From: Flavisolibacter sp.
Lineage (GTDB): Bacteria > Bacteroidota > Bacteroidia > Chitinophagales > Chitinophagaceae
Direction: 5' to 3'
NCBI GenBank assembly: GCA_025936195.1
Contig: JAICTW010000093.1
Location: forward strand, 1-7,967
Length of the DNA: 7,967 nucleotides
Position numbers and translations under genes: made by a program. Positions within the stretch are counted from its first letter, which is position 1. The number at the start of each line of letters is the position of its first letter. Under the pieces are notes generated by a model. It was not told where the DNA came from. It did no database searches and worked only from the letters and a program-made list of their open reading frames with translations. Positions 1-6,724 of the stretch are shown here, piece after piece.

Positions 1-78
1 CTTCCAATGTATCCAACCCTTTCCGGTGAAGAACAGGATATAGTTATTACGCATGTATTGGATTTCATTAACCAATAA
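1..78 (+). CDS. C-terminal end of a DegT/DnrJ/EryC1-family sugar aminotransferase, probably PseC (5' end outside window)
   Basis: Frame 1 is open from the first base and gives 25 residues, LPMYPTLSGEEQDIVITHVL followed by DFINQ, then TAA. The pattern 'LP-x-YP-x-L-(S/T)-x-EEQ-x-x-V' near the end is the usual C-terminal signature of PLP-dependent DegT-family nucleotide-sugar aminotransferases. In pseudaminate operons this gene is normally PseC, which aminates C4 of the UDP-4-keto-6-deoxy-L-altrosamine intermediate using glutamate. The stop codon lies two bases before the next start, so it belongs to the same operon. The catalytic lysine and the PLP-binding region lie upstream of the window and cannot be checked. 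The family call is fairly good; the PseC call rests on the PseG and PseI homologues downstream. LegC of the legionaminic acid pathway is the main alternative. Confidence 0.66.
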   Translation, partial: LPMYPTLSGEEQDIVITHVLDFINQ

Positions 79-80
79 TT

Positions 81-758
81 ATGTCAACAACGGCGTCACA
101 ACGTAAAGCTTTTCAACAGTACGAGGCTAATCAATGGTTTATTCGCAACAAACCAATCCTGGATAATTATGCTGGCGAAAACGATTTTGTTATAAACCTT
201 CTGCAACTCTACAATATAAAACCTCTGCGAATTCTGGAAATCGGTTGTTCAGCAGGATATCGCCTTAATTATTTGAGAAATTTATTCCCGGCAGCTGAAA
301 TAACCGGCATTGATCCATCCAGCGAGGCTGTTAATGCAGGGAAGCGACATTACCCGGGAGTTGAGTTATTCGAGGGCACTGCCGATGACCTGTCAAGATT
401 TGAGGATGGATATTTTGATCTGATCATTGTTGGTTTTGTTTTTTATGTAATTGATCGTTCGTTGTTATTACGAGTGGTTGCCGAAATTGATCGTGTATTA
501 TGCAACAAAGCAGTAGTAATTAATATCGACTTCTTTTCAGAAAGACCGAACAGGAACAGGTATCATCATATCACTGAATTTGATGCCTTTTCTTTTAAAC
601 AGAACTATGAAAATATTTTTATAGCCTCAGAGATGTATCAGCTGTTGCATAGGGTGTCCTTCCATCACGAAAAGAGGTTGGCGGACGCTACAGACGATTA
701 TTTCAACAAATGTTCGGCAACTTTATTAAAAAAGGATATCGATGCTGTTTACCGGTGA
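81..758 (+). CDS. class I SAM-dependent methyltransferase in the nonulosonate operon
   Basis: The 225-residue protein has a Rossmann-type methyltransferase core. Motif I is LEIGCSAGY at about residues 52-60, which binds SAM. The acidic residue at the end of strand 2 is D78 in TGIDPS. A post-II segment 'TADDLSRFEDGYFDLIIVGF' (about 100-119) leads to strand 4. No membrane segment or signal peptide is visible, so it should be cytosolic. Similar small methyltransferases often accompany nonulosonic-acid genes, but the acceptor is not known; an O- or N-methyl group on the sugar is a guess from context. The ATG follows the upstream stop by two bases and has no clear Shine-Dalgarno sequence. The C-terminus may be altered: a different frame stays open past its stop and ends in TAATG at the next gene. 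The methyltransferase fold is secure; the role is uncertain. Confidence 0.85.
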   Translation: MSTTASQRKAFQQYEANQWFIRNKPILDNYAGENDFVINLLQLYNIKPLRILEIGCSAGYRLNYLRNLFPAAEITGIDPSSEAVNAGKRHYPGVELFEGTADDLSRFEDGYFDLIIVGFVFYVIDRSLLLRVVAEIDRVLCNKAVVINIDFFSERPNRNRYHHITEFDAFSFKQNYENIFIASEMYQLLHRVSFHHEKRLADATDDYFNKCSATLLKKDIDAVYR

Positions 759-813
759 GGAGAACAGGCAGGCAACAGCAATTATTGATTGGGATAGAAG
801 AATTCTGAACTAA
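741..813 (+). other. gap with an open +1-frame continuation of the methyltransferase end (possible frameshift tail)
   Basis: The methyltransferase stops at 758, yet the +1 frame is free of stops from 730 to TAA at 811-813. From an ATG at 742 it reads MLFTGEENRQATAIIDWDRR then ILN. The TAA shares one base with the ATG of the aldo/keto reductase (TAATG), matching the overlapping stop/start junctions elsewhere in this operon. A run of six A (728-733) just upstream is a plausible slippage or sequencing-error site. The methyltransferase may therefore originally have extended about 18 residues further. Alternatively this is a short spacer or a tiny coupled leader ORF; GAGGAG at 757-762 resembles a ribosome site but is about 50 bases from the next start. 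The stretch is too short for coding statistics to decide. Confidence 0.35.
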
Positions 814-1691
814 TGCTTGAGAAATTAATTTTAGGAACAGTGCAGTTGGGATTGCCTTATGGTATCAATAACAAAAACGGTAAGCCTTCACCAGCCGAGG
901 CGCAGGCCTTACTGGCAACAGCTTACAATAGAGGCATCCGATATCTGGATACTGCTGAAGCCTATGGCGACTCTCAACAGGTCATCGGTTCGTACCACCG
1001 CCTTGCGGGATTCGCGAAGTTTTCCGTCATTACTAAATACAAAGGTGGAGAAGATTTTCCCTCTGAAGCTCTTTTCAGGGATTACATTCTACGCAATCTT
1101 GAAATTTTGAATGTTGATTCACTCCATGCTTATCTGTTCCACAACTTTGCTATTTATCAAAACTTTACTTTCTGGAACGTATTGGAGCAACTAGTAAGGG
1201 AAGGACGTATCCAATGTGTTGGAGTTTCCGTTTACACCAATGAACAGGCCCGGCACGTTGCACTTGATGACCGGATCAGCATTGTGCAATTACCTTTTAA
1301 TTTACTTGATAATTTTTCCTTAAGGGGATTCACTTTGGAAATGCTAAAGAGTAAGGGGAAACAAATCCATGCCAGGTCAGCATTTTTACAGGGATTATTC
1401 TATAAAAACAGGAGAGAGCTTGGAAGGCTGGAACCCTTAAGAAAAAACCTCGAGCAACTGGATGCTATTGCCCAAAGCGAAGCTTTATCAATTGGAGCGC
1501 TTGCGCTGGGCTATTGCCTGCGACAGCCGTTTGTTGATAAAATTCTTATAGGGGTAGAAAACGAAAAGCAATTAATTGAGAATATTCGTATGGCTGCAAT
1601 GGCCAATAATATAAATACTCAACTTTTTGAACGCATCGACACAATTCAGGTAGCTGCTCCTGAATTGCTCAATCCATCTAATTGGTCATGA
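813..1691 (+). CDS. aldo/keto reductase of the nonulosonate operon
   Basis: This 292-residue protein is a full-length NAD(P)H-dependent aldo/keto reductase with a TIM-barrel fold. It starts LILGTVQLGLPYG, a typical first strand. The catalytic tetrad is visible: D46 and Y51 in YLDTAEAYG, K75 in VITKYKG, and H110 in LFHNF. The C-terminal 'GYCLRQPFVDKILIGVENEK' (about residues 233-252) matches the NADP-phosphate-binding region. It should reduce a carbonyl, or oxidise an alcohol, on a sugar or sugar nucleotide in the cytosol. Plain pseudaminic acid synthesis does not need such an enzyme, so it probably acts in a tailoring step, possibly as a partner of the class III aminotransferase two genes downstream. 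The start ATG overlaps a TAA in another frame; its stop forms an ATGA overlap with the next gene. Family certain, substrate unknown. Confidence 0.88.
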   Translation: MLEKLILGTVQLGLPYGINNKNGKPSPAEAQALLATAYNRGIRYLDTAEAYGDSQQVIGSYHRLAGFAKFSVITKYKGGEDFPSEALFRDYILRNLEILNVDSLHAYLFHNFAIYQNFTFWNVLEQLVREGRIQCVGVSVYTNEQARHVALDDRISIVQLPFNLLDNFSLRGFTLEMLKSKGKQIHARSAFLQGLFYKNRRELGRLEPLRKNLEQLDAIAQSEALSIGALALGYCLRQPFVDKILIGVENEKQLIENIRMAAMANNINTQLFERIDTIQVAAPELLNPSNWS

Positions 1692-2443
1692 AGATAATTG
1701 CAATAACACAGGCCAGAATTAGTTCATCGAGATTACCTGAGAAAGTATTGAAGACAGTTGGTGAAAAGCCTCTGCTGGAATTGCATTTGCAAAGAGTTTC
1801 CAGATCACGTTTAATTAACCGGTTAGTGGTTGCTACTACCAAAGAACCAGGTTCCGATAAAATTGCAGCCATTGCTCAAAAGATGAATGCAGCTGTTTTT
1901 TTTGGTTCTTTAGATGACGTTCTCGATCGGTTTTATCAGGTGGCAAAGGAACATGGCGCCGATTATGTTGTTCGACTTACATCGGATTGTCCCTTACTCG
2001 ATCCTTTGCTTATTGACGCGGTGATTGAATTTGCATTAGCGCAACAGGTTGACTATGTTTCCAACACTCTTTTGCCAACTTTTCCGGATGGACAGGATGT
2101 AGAAGTGTTCCGTTTCTCCGCTCTTGAGAAAGCATGGAAAGAGGCGTCGTCAAAATCGGAACGCGAACACGTAACTCCATATATCTGGAAAAATAGTATC
2201 TACTATAACAAAACAATTTTTACCAGCGCTAGCTTTTCAGGCAAGACCGATTACAGCAAGGTGCGCCTGACAATTGATGAGCAGAAGGATTTGGAGACGA
2301 TAGCAGTTATGGTTAAGCAGCTGGGAACAGATGCGGGGTGGGAAGAGTACGCGCAATATTATCAAACGCATCCCGATCTCGTGAGCAACGGAAGCATTGT
2401 CCGTAATGAAGGGTATTCAAAAAGTTTACTTACAGATTTATAA
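1688..2443 (+). CDS. SpsF/PseF-type cytidylyltransferase, probable CMP-nonulosonate synthetase
   Basis: The 251-residue protein belongs to the CTP-transferase family that includes NeuA, PseF, KdsB and SpsF. The N-terminal nucleotide-binding motif is QARISSSRLPEKVL (residues 8-21), with R10, R15 and K19 conserved. 'VVRLTSDCPLLDP' (94-106) carries the metal-binding aspartate D100. 'DGQDVEVF' (134-141), 'REHVTPYIW' (159-167) and 'VRLTIDEQKDL' (192-202) are typical of the SpsF branch. It should use CTP and a free nonulosonic acid to release pyrophosphate and give the CMP-sugar donor. The chosen ATG overlaps the reductase stop as ATGA; a TTG two codons upstream is less likely. The SpsF-like motif is unlike the canonical ARxGS...KN of NeuA, so the CMP-pseudaminate role comes from context. 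It is the only cytidylyltransferase in the window. Confidence 0.83.
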   Translation: MKIIAITQARISSSRLPEKVLKTVGEKPLLELHLQRVSRSRLINRLVVATTKEPGSDKIAAIAQKMNAAVFFGSLDDVLDRFYQVAKEHGADYVVRLTSDCPLLDPLLIDAVIEFALAQQVDYVSNTLLPTFPDGQDVEVFRFSALEKAWKEASSKSEREHVTPYIWKNSIYYNKTIFTSASFSGKTDYSKVRLTIDEQKDLETIAVMVKQLGTDAGWEEYAQYYQTHPDLVSNGSIVRNEGYSKSLLTDL

Positions 2444-2447
2444 TATC

Positions 2448-3770
2448 ATGATGCAGAAATATATCAAATCAGACTTGTATCGAAGGGTAATCCACGATCT
2501 TATTCCCGGCGGTGCACACACTTATTCAAAGGGCGATGATCAGTTTCCTGAAATAGCTCCTGCCGCAATCGAAAAAGGTAAGGGAACATGGGTATGGGAT
2601 GTTGATGGAAACAAGTTTTTAGACTGTTCAATGGGATTGACATCTGTTACTCTTGGCCACGCGTTTGAACCGGTTTTGCAGCGAGTAAAAGAAGAACTTG
2701 AAAAGGGTGTAAACTTTCAGCGTCCGTCTGTGATTGAAATGGAAATGGCTGAAAAGTTTCTTTCACTGGTACCGCAGCACGATATGATCAAATTTGCCAA
2801 GAATGGCTCTATCGTGACTACCGCGGCTGTTAAACTGGCAAGGGCATACACGGATCGTAAGTTAGTAGCTTTTCCAGGCGATCATCCGTTTTACTCGTAT
2901 GATGATTGGTTCATCGGCAAAACGGCATGTGATAAGGGCATTCCATCTGAGATTGCTGACCTGTCAGTAACCTTTAAATCATATGACCTTAATTCCCTCA
3001 AACAGCTTTTTGAAAAATATCCCGGCCAAATTGCCTGTGTTATTACAGAGCCCGAAAAAAACTTTGACGGCGATACCTCCCAATTTTTGAAACAGGCTAT
3101 TGAACTGGCACATGAAGAGGGTGCTCTTTTCATCATTGACGAAATGATCACTGGCTTTAAAACAGCCCTGCCCGGCTCTATCACTAAATTCAATTTAGAT
3201 GCGGACATGGCTACCTGGGGCAAATCGACTGCTAATGGCTTTTCGTTTTGCGCTCTTACAGGTAGAAGGGAAGTAATGGAGCTCGGAAGCATTAATCAGA
3301 AAGGAAAGGAAAAGGTATTTCTGATTTCTACAACCCATGGCGGCGAAACACATGCTATTCGAGCGGGCTTAGCAACCATTGACTTTTATGAACGAAATAG
3401 TGTAATCGAAAAGAATCAGCAGACAGGCCAGATAATTATTGACAGATGCCGCTCCGTTTTAAAAGAGAAGAAACTTGAAAACAGCATCCTGGTTTCTGAT
3501 ACGAACTGGATGGTTGCTTTTATATTCAAAAATTCTGAAGGATCGGCTGATGCAGGTCTGCGTACCTTGTTCATGCAGGAAATGATTAGCAAAGGGGTAT
3601 TGTTCCAAGGCGCTTTCGTTCCTTCCTACTCGCATAACAAAGAAGAAGTGAACTATTTTCTCCAGGCATTCGAGCACTCGTGCGACTTGTATCAGAAAGC
3701 TTTGGGGTCGGGCCTAAACGGTTATTTGGTAGGAGAACCCGCCAAACCTGTATTTAGAAAGCATTTATGA
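2448..3770 (+). CDS. class III PLP aminotransferase, glutamate-1-semialdehyde-aminomutase-like, nonulosonate-operon type
   Basis: From ATG 2448 this is 440 residues with a complete fold-type I aminotransferase plan. The N-terminus 'LIPGGAHTYSKGDDQFP' (18-34) and 'VWDVDGNKFLDCSMGL' (49-64) are typical of the GSA-aminomutase branch. The PLP-ring aspartate is D231 in IIDEMITGF, the Schiff-base lysine is K259 in TWGKSTANGF, and 'STTHGGE' (295-301) holds the phosphate-binding region. The usual SGTEA motif is replaced by NGSIVTTAA (119-127), so the substrate is unlikely to be the tetrapyrrole precursor. It may transfer or shift an amino group on a nonulosonate or its precursor; this is inferred from context. 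ATG 2448 starts four bases after the preceding stop. TTG 2397 or ATG 2406 would add 14-17 atypical residues overlapping the upstream gene and are less likely. It ends in an ATGA overlap with the PseG-like gene. Confidence 0.87.
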   Translation: MMQKYIKSDLYRRVIHDLIPGGAHTYSKGDDQFPEIAPAAIEKGKGTWVWDVDGNKFLDCSMGLTSVTLGHAFEPVLQRVKEELEKGVNFQRPSVIEMEMAEKFLSLVPQHDMIKFAKNGSIVTTAAVKLARAYTDRKLVAFPGDHPFYSYDDWFIGKTACDKGIPSEIADLSVTFKSYDLNSLKQLFEKYPGQIACVITEPEKNFDGDTSQFLKQAIELAHEEGALFIIDEMITGFKTALPGSITKFNLDADMATWGKSTANGFSFCALTGRREVMELGSINQKGKEKVFLISTTHGGETHAIRAGLATIDFYERNSVIEKNQQTGQIIIDRCRSVLKEKKLENSILVSDTNWMVAFIFKNSEGSADAGLRTLFMQEMISKGVLFQGAFVPSYSHNKEEVNYFLQAFEHSCDLYQKALGSGLNGYLVGEPAKPVFRKHL

Positions 3771-4801
3771 GGACGAAAGTTTACTTCAGGGCAGACGGAA
3801 ATTCAGAAATTGGTTTGGGTCATGTAATTCGATCCTGCGCAGTTGCTGAAATGCTTCGTTCAGAGTTTGCATGCTCTTTCTTTATTCGAAAACCTTCGGA
3901 CTATTTGCGTCAACAAATAACAATTGCAGGCTGCACGCTTGTTGAGCTTTCTGAGTTTAGCACCTATGAGAAAGAAGCTGAGGGCTGGGCTGGATTGCTC
4001 GATGGAAGTGAAATCATTGTATTGGACGGATACAATTTCGCGACGAAATATCAGCAGATCTTAAAACAGAAAAGTAACAAACTTGTTTGTATTGATGATA
4101 TGCACGCTTATCACTTTGTGTCTGATATAGTAATAAATCATGGGCTTACCAATGCCTCCTTGTACTCAAAGGATGAAAACACAATATTGCTTTTAGGACC
4201 AAAGTATTGTTTAGTCAGAAAGGCTTTTTCCGGCTCTAGTAAAAATGAGAAACGCTTCCAAATGAACACTGCCTTTATTTGTTTTGGAGGAGCAGACAAG
4301 TTGAATTTAACAACAATTTATCTGCGTAGAATAATGCAGAGCGGATTTGTAGAGAAAGTGCATGTTGTAGTCGGTGGCGCTTTTCAACATTTGGATGCTT
4401 TGCTGATTGAACAAAAAAGGTGGAGCTCCGATCGAGTTTTCATAAATAAAAACTTATCTGCAGAAAAACTTGCCCATTTGATACTGGAAAGCGATATAGC
4501 TGTTGTTCCGGGTAGTACTATTGCGATCGAATGTGCATGTGTAGGAATCGGTCTGATTTCCGGTTATTACGTAGATAACCAACGGGACATTAATCGCATG
4601 TTGCTCGAAGAAGAAATGGCTTTTTCCATAAATGATTTTACAAAGGCCAGGGATAGAGATTTTAATAATGCACTGGAAAAATTTCTGTCACACGAATTCT
4701 ATGAGCATATGCTTCAAAAGCAAGGAACCGCATTTGACGGGCAATCTGCTGATCGGCTTTTAAAAATATTTCAAAAACTTGCAAACGCTATAATTGCATG
4801 A
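3767..4801 (+). CDS. pseG: PseG-like UDP-2,4-diacylamido-2,4,6-trideoxy-beta-L-altropyranose hydrolase
   Basis: The 344-residue protein has the GT-B nucleotidase plan of PseG, which removes UDP from the fully acylated sugar nucleotide with inversion. The N-terminal 'FRADGNSEIGLGHVIR' (7-22) is the family signature; H19 corresponds to the catalytic base known in Campylobacter PseG (His17). Further family motifs are 'VLDGYNF' (85-91), 'CIDDMHA' (108-114), 'GGADKLN' (174-180) and 'VVPGSTIAIE' (246-255), the last binding the uridine diphosphate. Unlike some homologues it has no fused GNAT acetyltransferase (PseH) domain. It starts and stops with ATGA overlaps on both sides. With the PseI-like enzyme it favours the pseudaminic over the legionaminic or sialic pathway. 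The exact substrate may carry formyl rather than acetyl at C4, given the next gene. Confidence 0.87.
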   Translation: MRTKVYFRADGNSEIGLGHVIRSCAVAEMLRSEFACSFFIRKPSDYLRQQITIAGCTLVELSEFSTYEKEAEGWAGLLDGSEIIVLDGYNFATKYQQILKQKSNKLVCIDDMHAYHFVSDIVINHGLTNASLYSKDENTILLLGPKYCLVRKAFSGSSKNEKRFQMNTAFICFGGADKLNLTTIYLRRIMQSGFVEKVHVVVGGAFQHLDALLIEQKRWSSDRVFINKNLSAEKLAHLILESDIAVVPGSTIAIECACVGIGLISGYYVDNQRDINRMLLEEEMAFSINDFTKARDRDFNNALEKFLSHEFYEHMLQKQGTAFDGQSADRLLKIFQKLANAIIA

Positions 4802-5667
4802 AAATCGTTTTGCTGGTTTCCGGAAGATTAGGATTTGAAATATTAAAAGACATTGCGTCCACTTATAAAGTCGTCGCTGTATTTACGGATAAAGCGTCTC
4901 AAGAAATTATTGGTCATTGCAAGAAATTGGACGTTCGTTATTTCGTTGGTAATCCAAGGGGTGGCAATGTCTTGCACCTGACTCGCGAACTAAATGTCGA
5001 TGTATTATTGTCCGTCAATTACTTGTTTCTAATCGAAAAGGACCTGATTGAATGGCCAAGATTATATGCTATTAATTTTCATGGATCCCTTTTGCCAAAA
5101 TATCGGGGTCGCACACCTCACGTTTGGGCAATTATCAATAATGAAACAATCACCGGTATTACTGCACATCTTATTGACGAAGGTTGTGATACAGGTCCTA
5201 TTGTAGGTCAATTAATAGTGCCTATTGAAGCGGAAGATTCAGGTGCCACTATTTTAGACAGGTACATAGTGCTTTACCCACAATTTGTAAGACAAATTAT
5301 AAAAAAGGTTGAAGGCGGCACGCTAAGTCCAAAGCCTCAGGCGAATGAGGAAGCTACATACTACAGCAAACGTACACCGGAAGATGGCCGAATTAATTGG
5401 TCGTGGCAAAAAGAGCGTATCCAAAATTGGGTAAGAGCCCTTGCTTTCCCTTATCCGGGCGCATTTACCTTCTATGACCAAAAAAAGATAATAATTAATT
5501 GGGTTGAGTTTTCTAATGCCGGATACTACGATAGCATTCCGGACGGAACCATTTTGAAAGTTGAAACCGGGCTGCCTGTAGTGAAAACACAAAATGGTGC
5601 GTTGTTAATTAAAGAATATAAGAGTCCACAAAAAATCACTTTCGAACAAGGAGCGAAATTCTTATGA
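4798..5667 (+). CDS. N10-formyltetrahydrofolate-dependent sugar formyltransferase, possible PseH replacement
   Basis: The 289-residue protein has the methionyl-tRNA-formyltransferase / ArnA-type catalytic fold. The core 'INFHGSLLPKYRGRTPHVWA' (92-111) contains the catalytic N93 and H95, and D131 lies in 'HLIDEGCDTGPIV' (124-136), giving the N-H-D triad of formyltransferases. A C-terminal domain follows, with 'RTPEDGRINWSW' at about 197-208 and 'RALAFPYPGAFTF' at about 217-229, as in ArnA-type enzymes. It should transfer formyl from N10-formyl-THF to an amino sugar in the cytosol. Its place between pseG and pseI, with no PseH seen, suggests it acylates the C4 amine made by PseC, which becomes C7 of the nonulosonate. 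It could instead act on an amine made by the class III aminotransferase. It is joined to both neighbours by ATGA overlaps. Confidence 0.87.
   Translation: MKIVLLVSGRLGFEILKDIASTYKVVAVFTDKASQEIIGHCKKLDVRYFVGNPRGGNVLHLTRELNVDVLLSVNYLFLIEKDLIEWPRLYAINFHGSLLPKYRGRTPHVWAIINNETITGITAHLIDEGCDTGPIVGQLIVPIEAEDSGATILDRYIVLYPQFVRQIIKKVEGGTLSPKPQANEEATYYSKRTPEDGRINWSWQKERIQNWVRALAFPYPGAFTFYDQKKIIINWVEFSNAGYYDSIPDGTILKVETGLPVVKTQNGALLIKEYKSPQKITFEQGAKFL
5648..5653 (+). promoter_or_regulatory. Shine-Dalgarno-like AAGGAG before pseI
   Basis: AAGGAG lies ten bases before the ATG at 5664, inside the end of the formyltransferase gene. Most other starts in the window lack such a site, so pseI may receive extra independent initiation besides coupling through the ATGA overlap. 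It supports ATG 5664 as the start. Confidence 0.5.
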
Positions 5668-6719
5668 ATGCATTTCAAATAGGAGACAGATTTATCGGCG
5701 GAGACTGTCAACCATTTATTATTGCTGAAATGTCAGGCAATCATAACCAGTCTTTAGACCATGCGCTTCAAATAATAAAAGCGGCAGTAAGTGCCGGCGT
5801 TCATGCCATAAAATTGCAAACCTATACAGCCGACACCTTGACAATTGATCATAAAGGTGGTTTGTTTGATATTACGGATACCAACTCTTTATGGTACGGC
5901 AGAAACCTGTACGAGTTGTACCAGGAAGCGCATACGCCATGGGATTGGCATAAGCCTCTTTTTGATTATGCAAGGAAGCTCGGACTTATTTGTTTTAGTA
6001 CACCGTTTGATGAAACAGCCGTTGATTTTTTGGAAACATTAAACGTCCCCTGCTACAAGATCGCTTCGTTTGAGAACAATGACCATCCCTTGCTGGAGAA
6101 AGTGGCGAAAACAGGGAAACCAGTGATTATGAGTACCGGCATTGCCAATATAAACGATATAAAGGATTCGGTAGAAGTATTGGAAAAAAATGGATGTAAG
6201 AATATTGTCCTCTTAAAGTGCACCAGTACTTATCCGGCTACTCCCGAAAATACCAATCTCGTTACAATACCGGTTATGCAGGAAATGTTTCCGGATTGTA
6301 TCATCGGTTTAAGCGACCACACTATGGGTATTGGAGCCGCTATTGCATCCATTGCTATAGGTGCAAGAGTAATTGAAAAACACTTTACAATAAGCAGGGC
6401 TGACGGCGGAGTGGATAGTGCTTTTAGCATGGAGCCTGATGAGATGAAGGCATTAGTGGTGGAAAGCGAACGGGCATTTCTATCACTGGGTACTATTCAG
6501 TTAACTGTGCAGGAAGCTGAGAAAAAAAGCAGTAGGTTTAAACGTTCAATATATGTTGTTAAAGACATTCAAGCAGGAGAAGATCTCACCAGGGAAAATA
6601 TTCGTATAATAAGGCCGGGGGATGGATTGGAGCCGAAATATTATACAACCATTCTAAATAAAAAAGTAAGTAGAACCTTAAAGAGAGGTACTCCATTTCA
6701 TCTTGACTACATAAAATAA
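5664..6719 (+). CDS. pseI: pseudaminic acid synthase PseI (NeuB family)
   Basis: This 351-residue enzyme condenses phosphoenolpyruvate with the free 2,4-diacylamido-6-deoxy-altrose to make the nine-carbon acid. An NeuB TIM barrel (about 16-265) is followed by a SAF/antifreeze-like domain (about 290-348). Visible motifs are 'IIAEMSGNHNQ' (19-29), 'IKLQTY' (49-54), 'FSTPFDETAVDFLE' (111-124), 'YKIASFE' (131-137), 'GLSDHTMG' (215-222) and 'IEKHFTISRADGGVDSAFS' (237-255). H219 and H240 have the 21-residue spacing of the metal-binding histidines in meningococcal NeuB. R317 in the SAF domain fits the arginine that reaches into the partner active site. 'KIASFE' is the PseI rather than NeuB or LegI form. 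It has the clearest ribosome site in the window, AAGGAG at 5648-5653, ten bases before the ATG, which overlaps the upstream stop. Confidence 0.92.
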   Translation: MNAFQIGDRFIGGDCQPFIIAEMSGNHNQSLDHALQIIKAAVSAGVHAIKLQTYTADTLTIDHKGGLFDITDTNSLWYGRNLYELYQEAHTPWDWHKPLFDYARKLGLICFSTPFDETAVDFLETLNVPCYKIASFENNDHPLLEKVAKTGKPVIMSTGIANINDIKDSVEVLEKNGCKNIVLLKCTSTYPATPENTNLVTIPVMQEMFPDCIIGLSDHTMGIGAAIASIAIGARVIEKHFTISRADGGVDSAFSMEPDEMKALVVESERAFLSLGTIQLTVQEAEKKSSRFKRSIYVVKDIQAGEDLTRENIRIIRPGDGLEPKYYTTILNKKVSRTLKRGTPFHLDYIK

Positions 6720-6724
6720 GGGTC

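Noticed and set aside
859..1110. Overlapping + strand frame of 83 codons
   Set aside because: It is inside the aldo/keto reductase, across the region encoding the catalytic D46, Y51 and K75; it is an alternative-frame shadow.
1896..1903. Run of eight T as a possible slippage site
   Set aside because: The cytidylyltransferase frame reads through it intact as ...AVFFGS... with conserved motifs on both sides, so no frameshift is needed.
2397..2447. Upstream TTG/ATG starts extending the class III aminotransferase
   Set aside because: The added residues overlap the upstream gene and do not resemble the family N-terminus, which starts close to MMQKYIKSDLYRR at 2448.
2891..3292. Antisense open frame of 133 codons
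   Set aside because: It lies wholly within the class III aminotransferase, whose catalytic motifs are intact, and its translation shows no recognisable domain.
3767..4801. Reading the operon as a legionaminic or sialic acid pathway (NeuC/LegG hydrolase)
   Set aside because: The hydrolase has the PseG signature (GLGHVIR, CIDDMHA) rather than NeuC/LegG epimerase motifs, and the synthase carries the PseI-type KIASFE.
5323..5711. Two antisense frames near the formyltransferase/pseI junction
   Set aside because: Both cover well-supported coding sequence on the + strand and look like low-complexity shadow translations.
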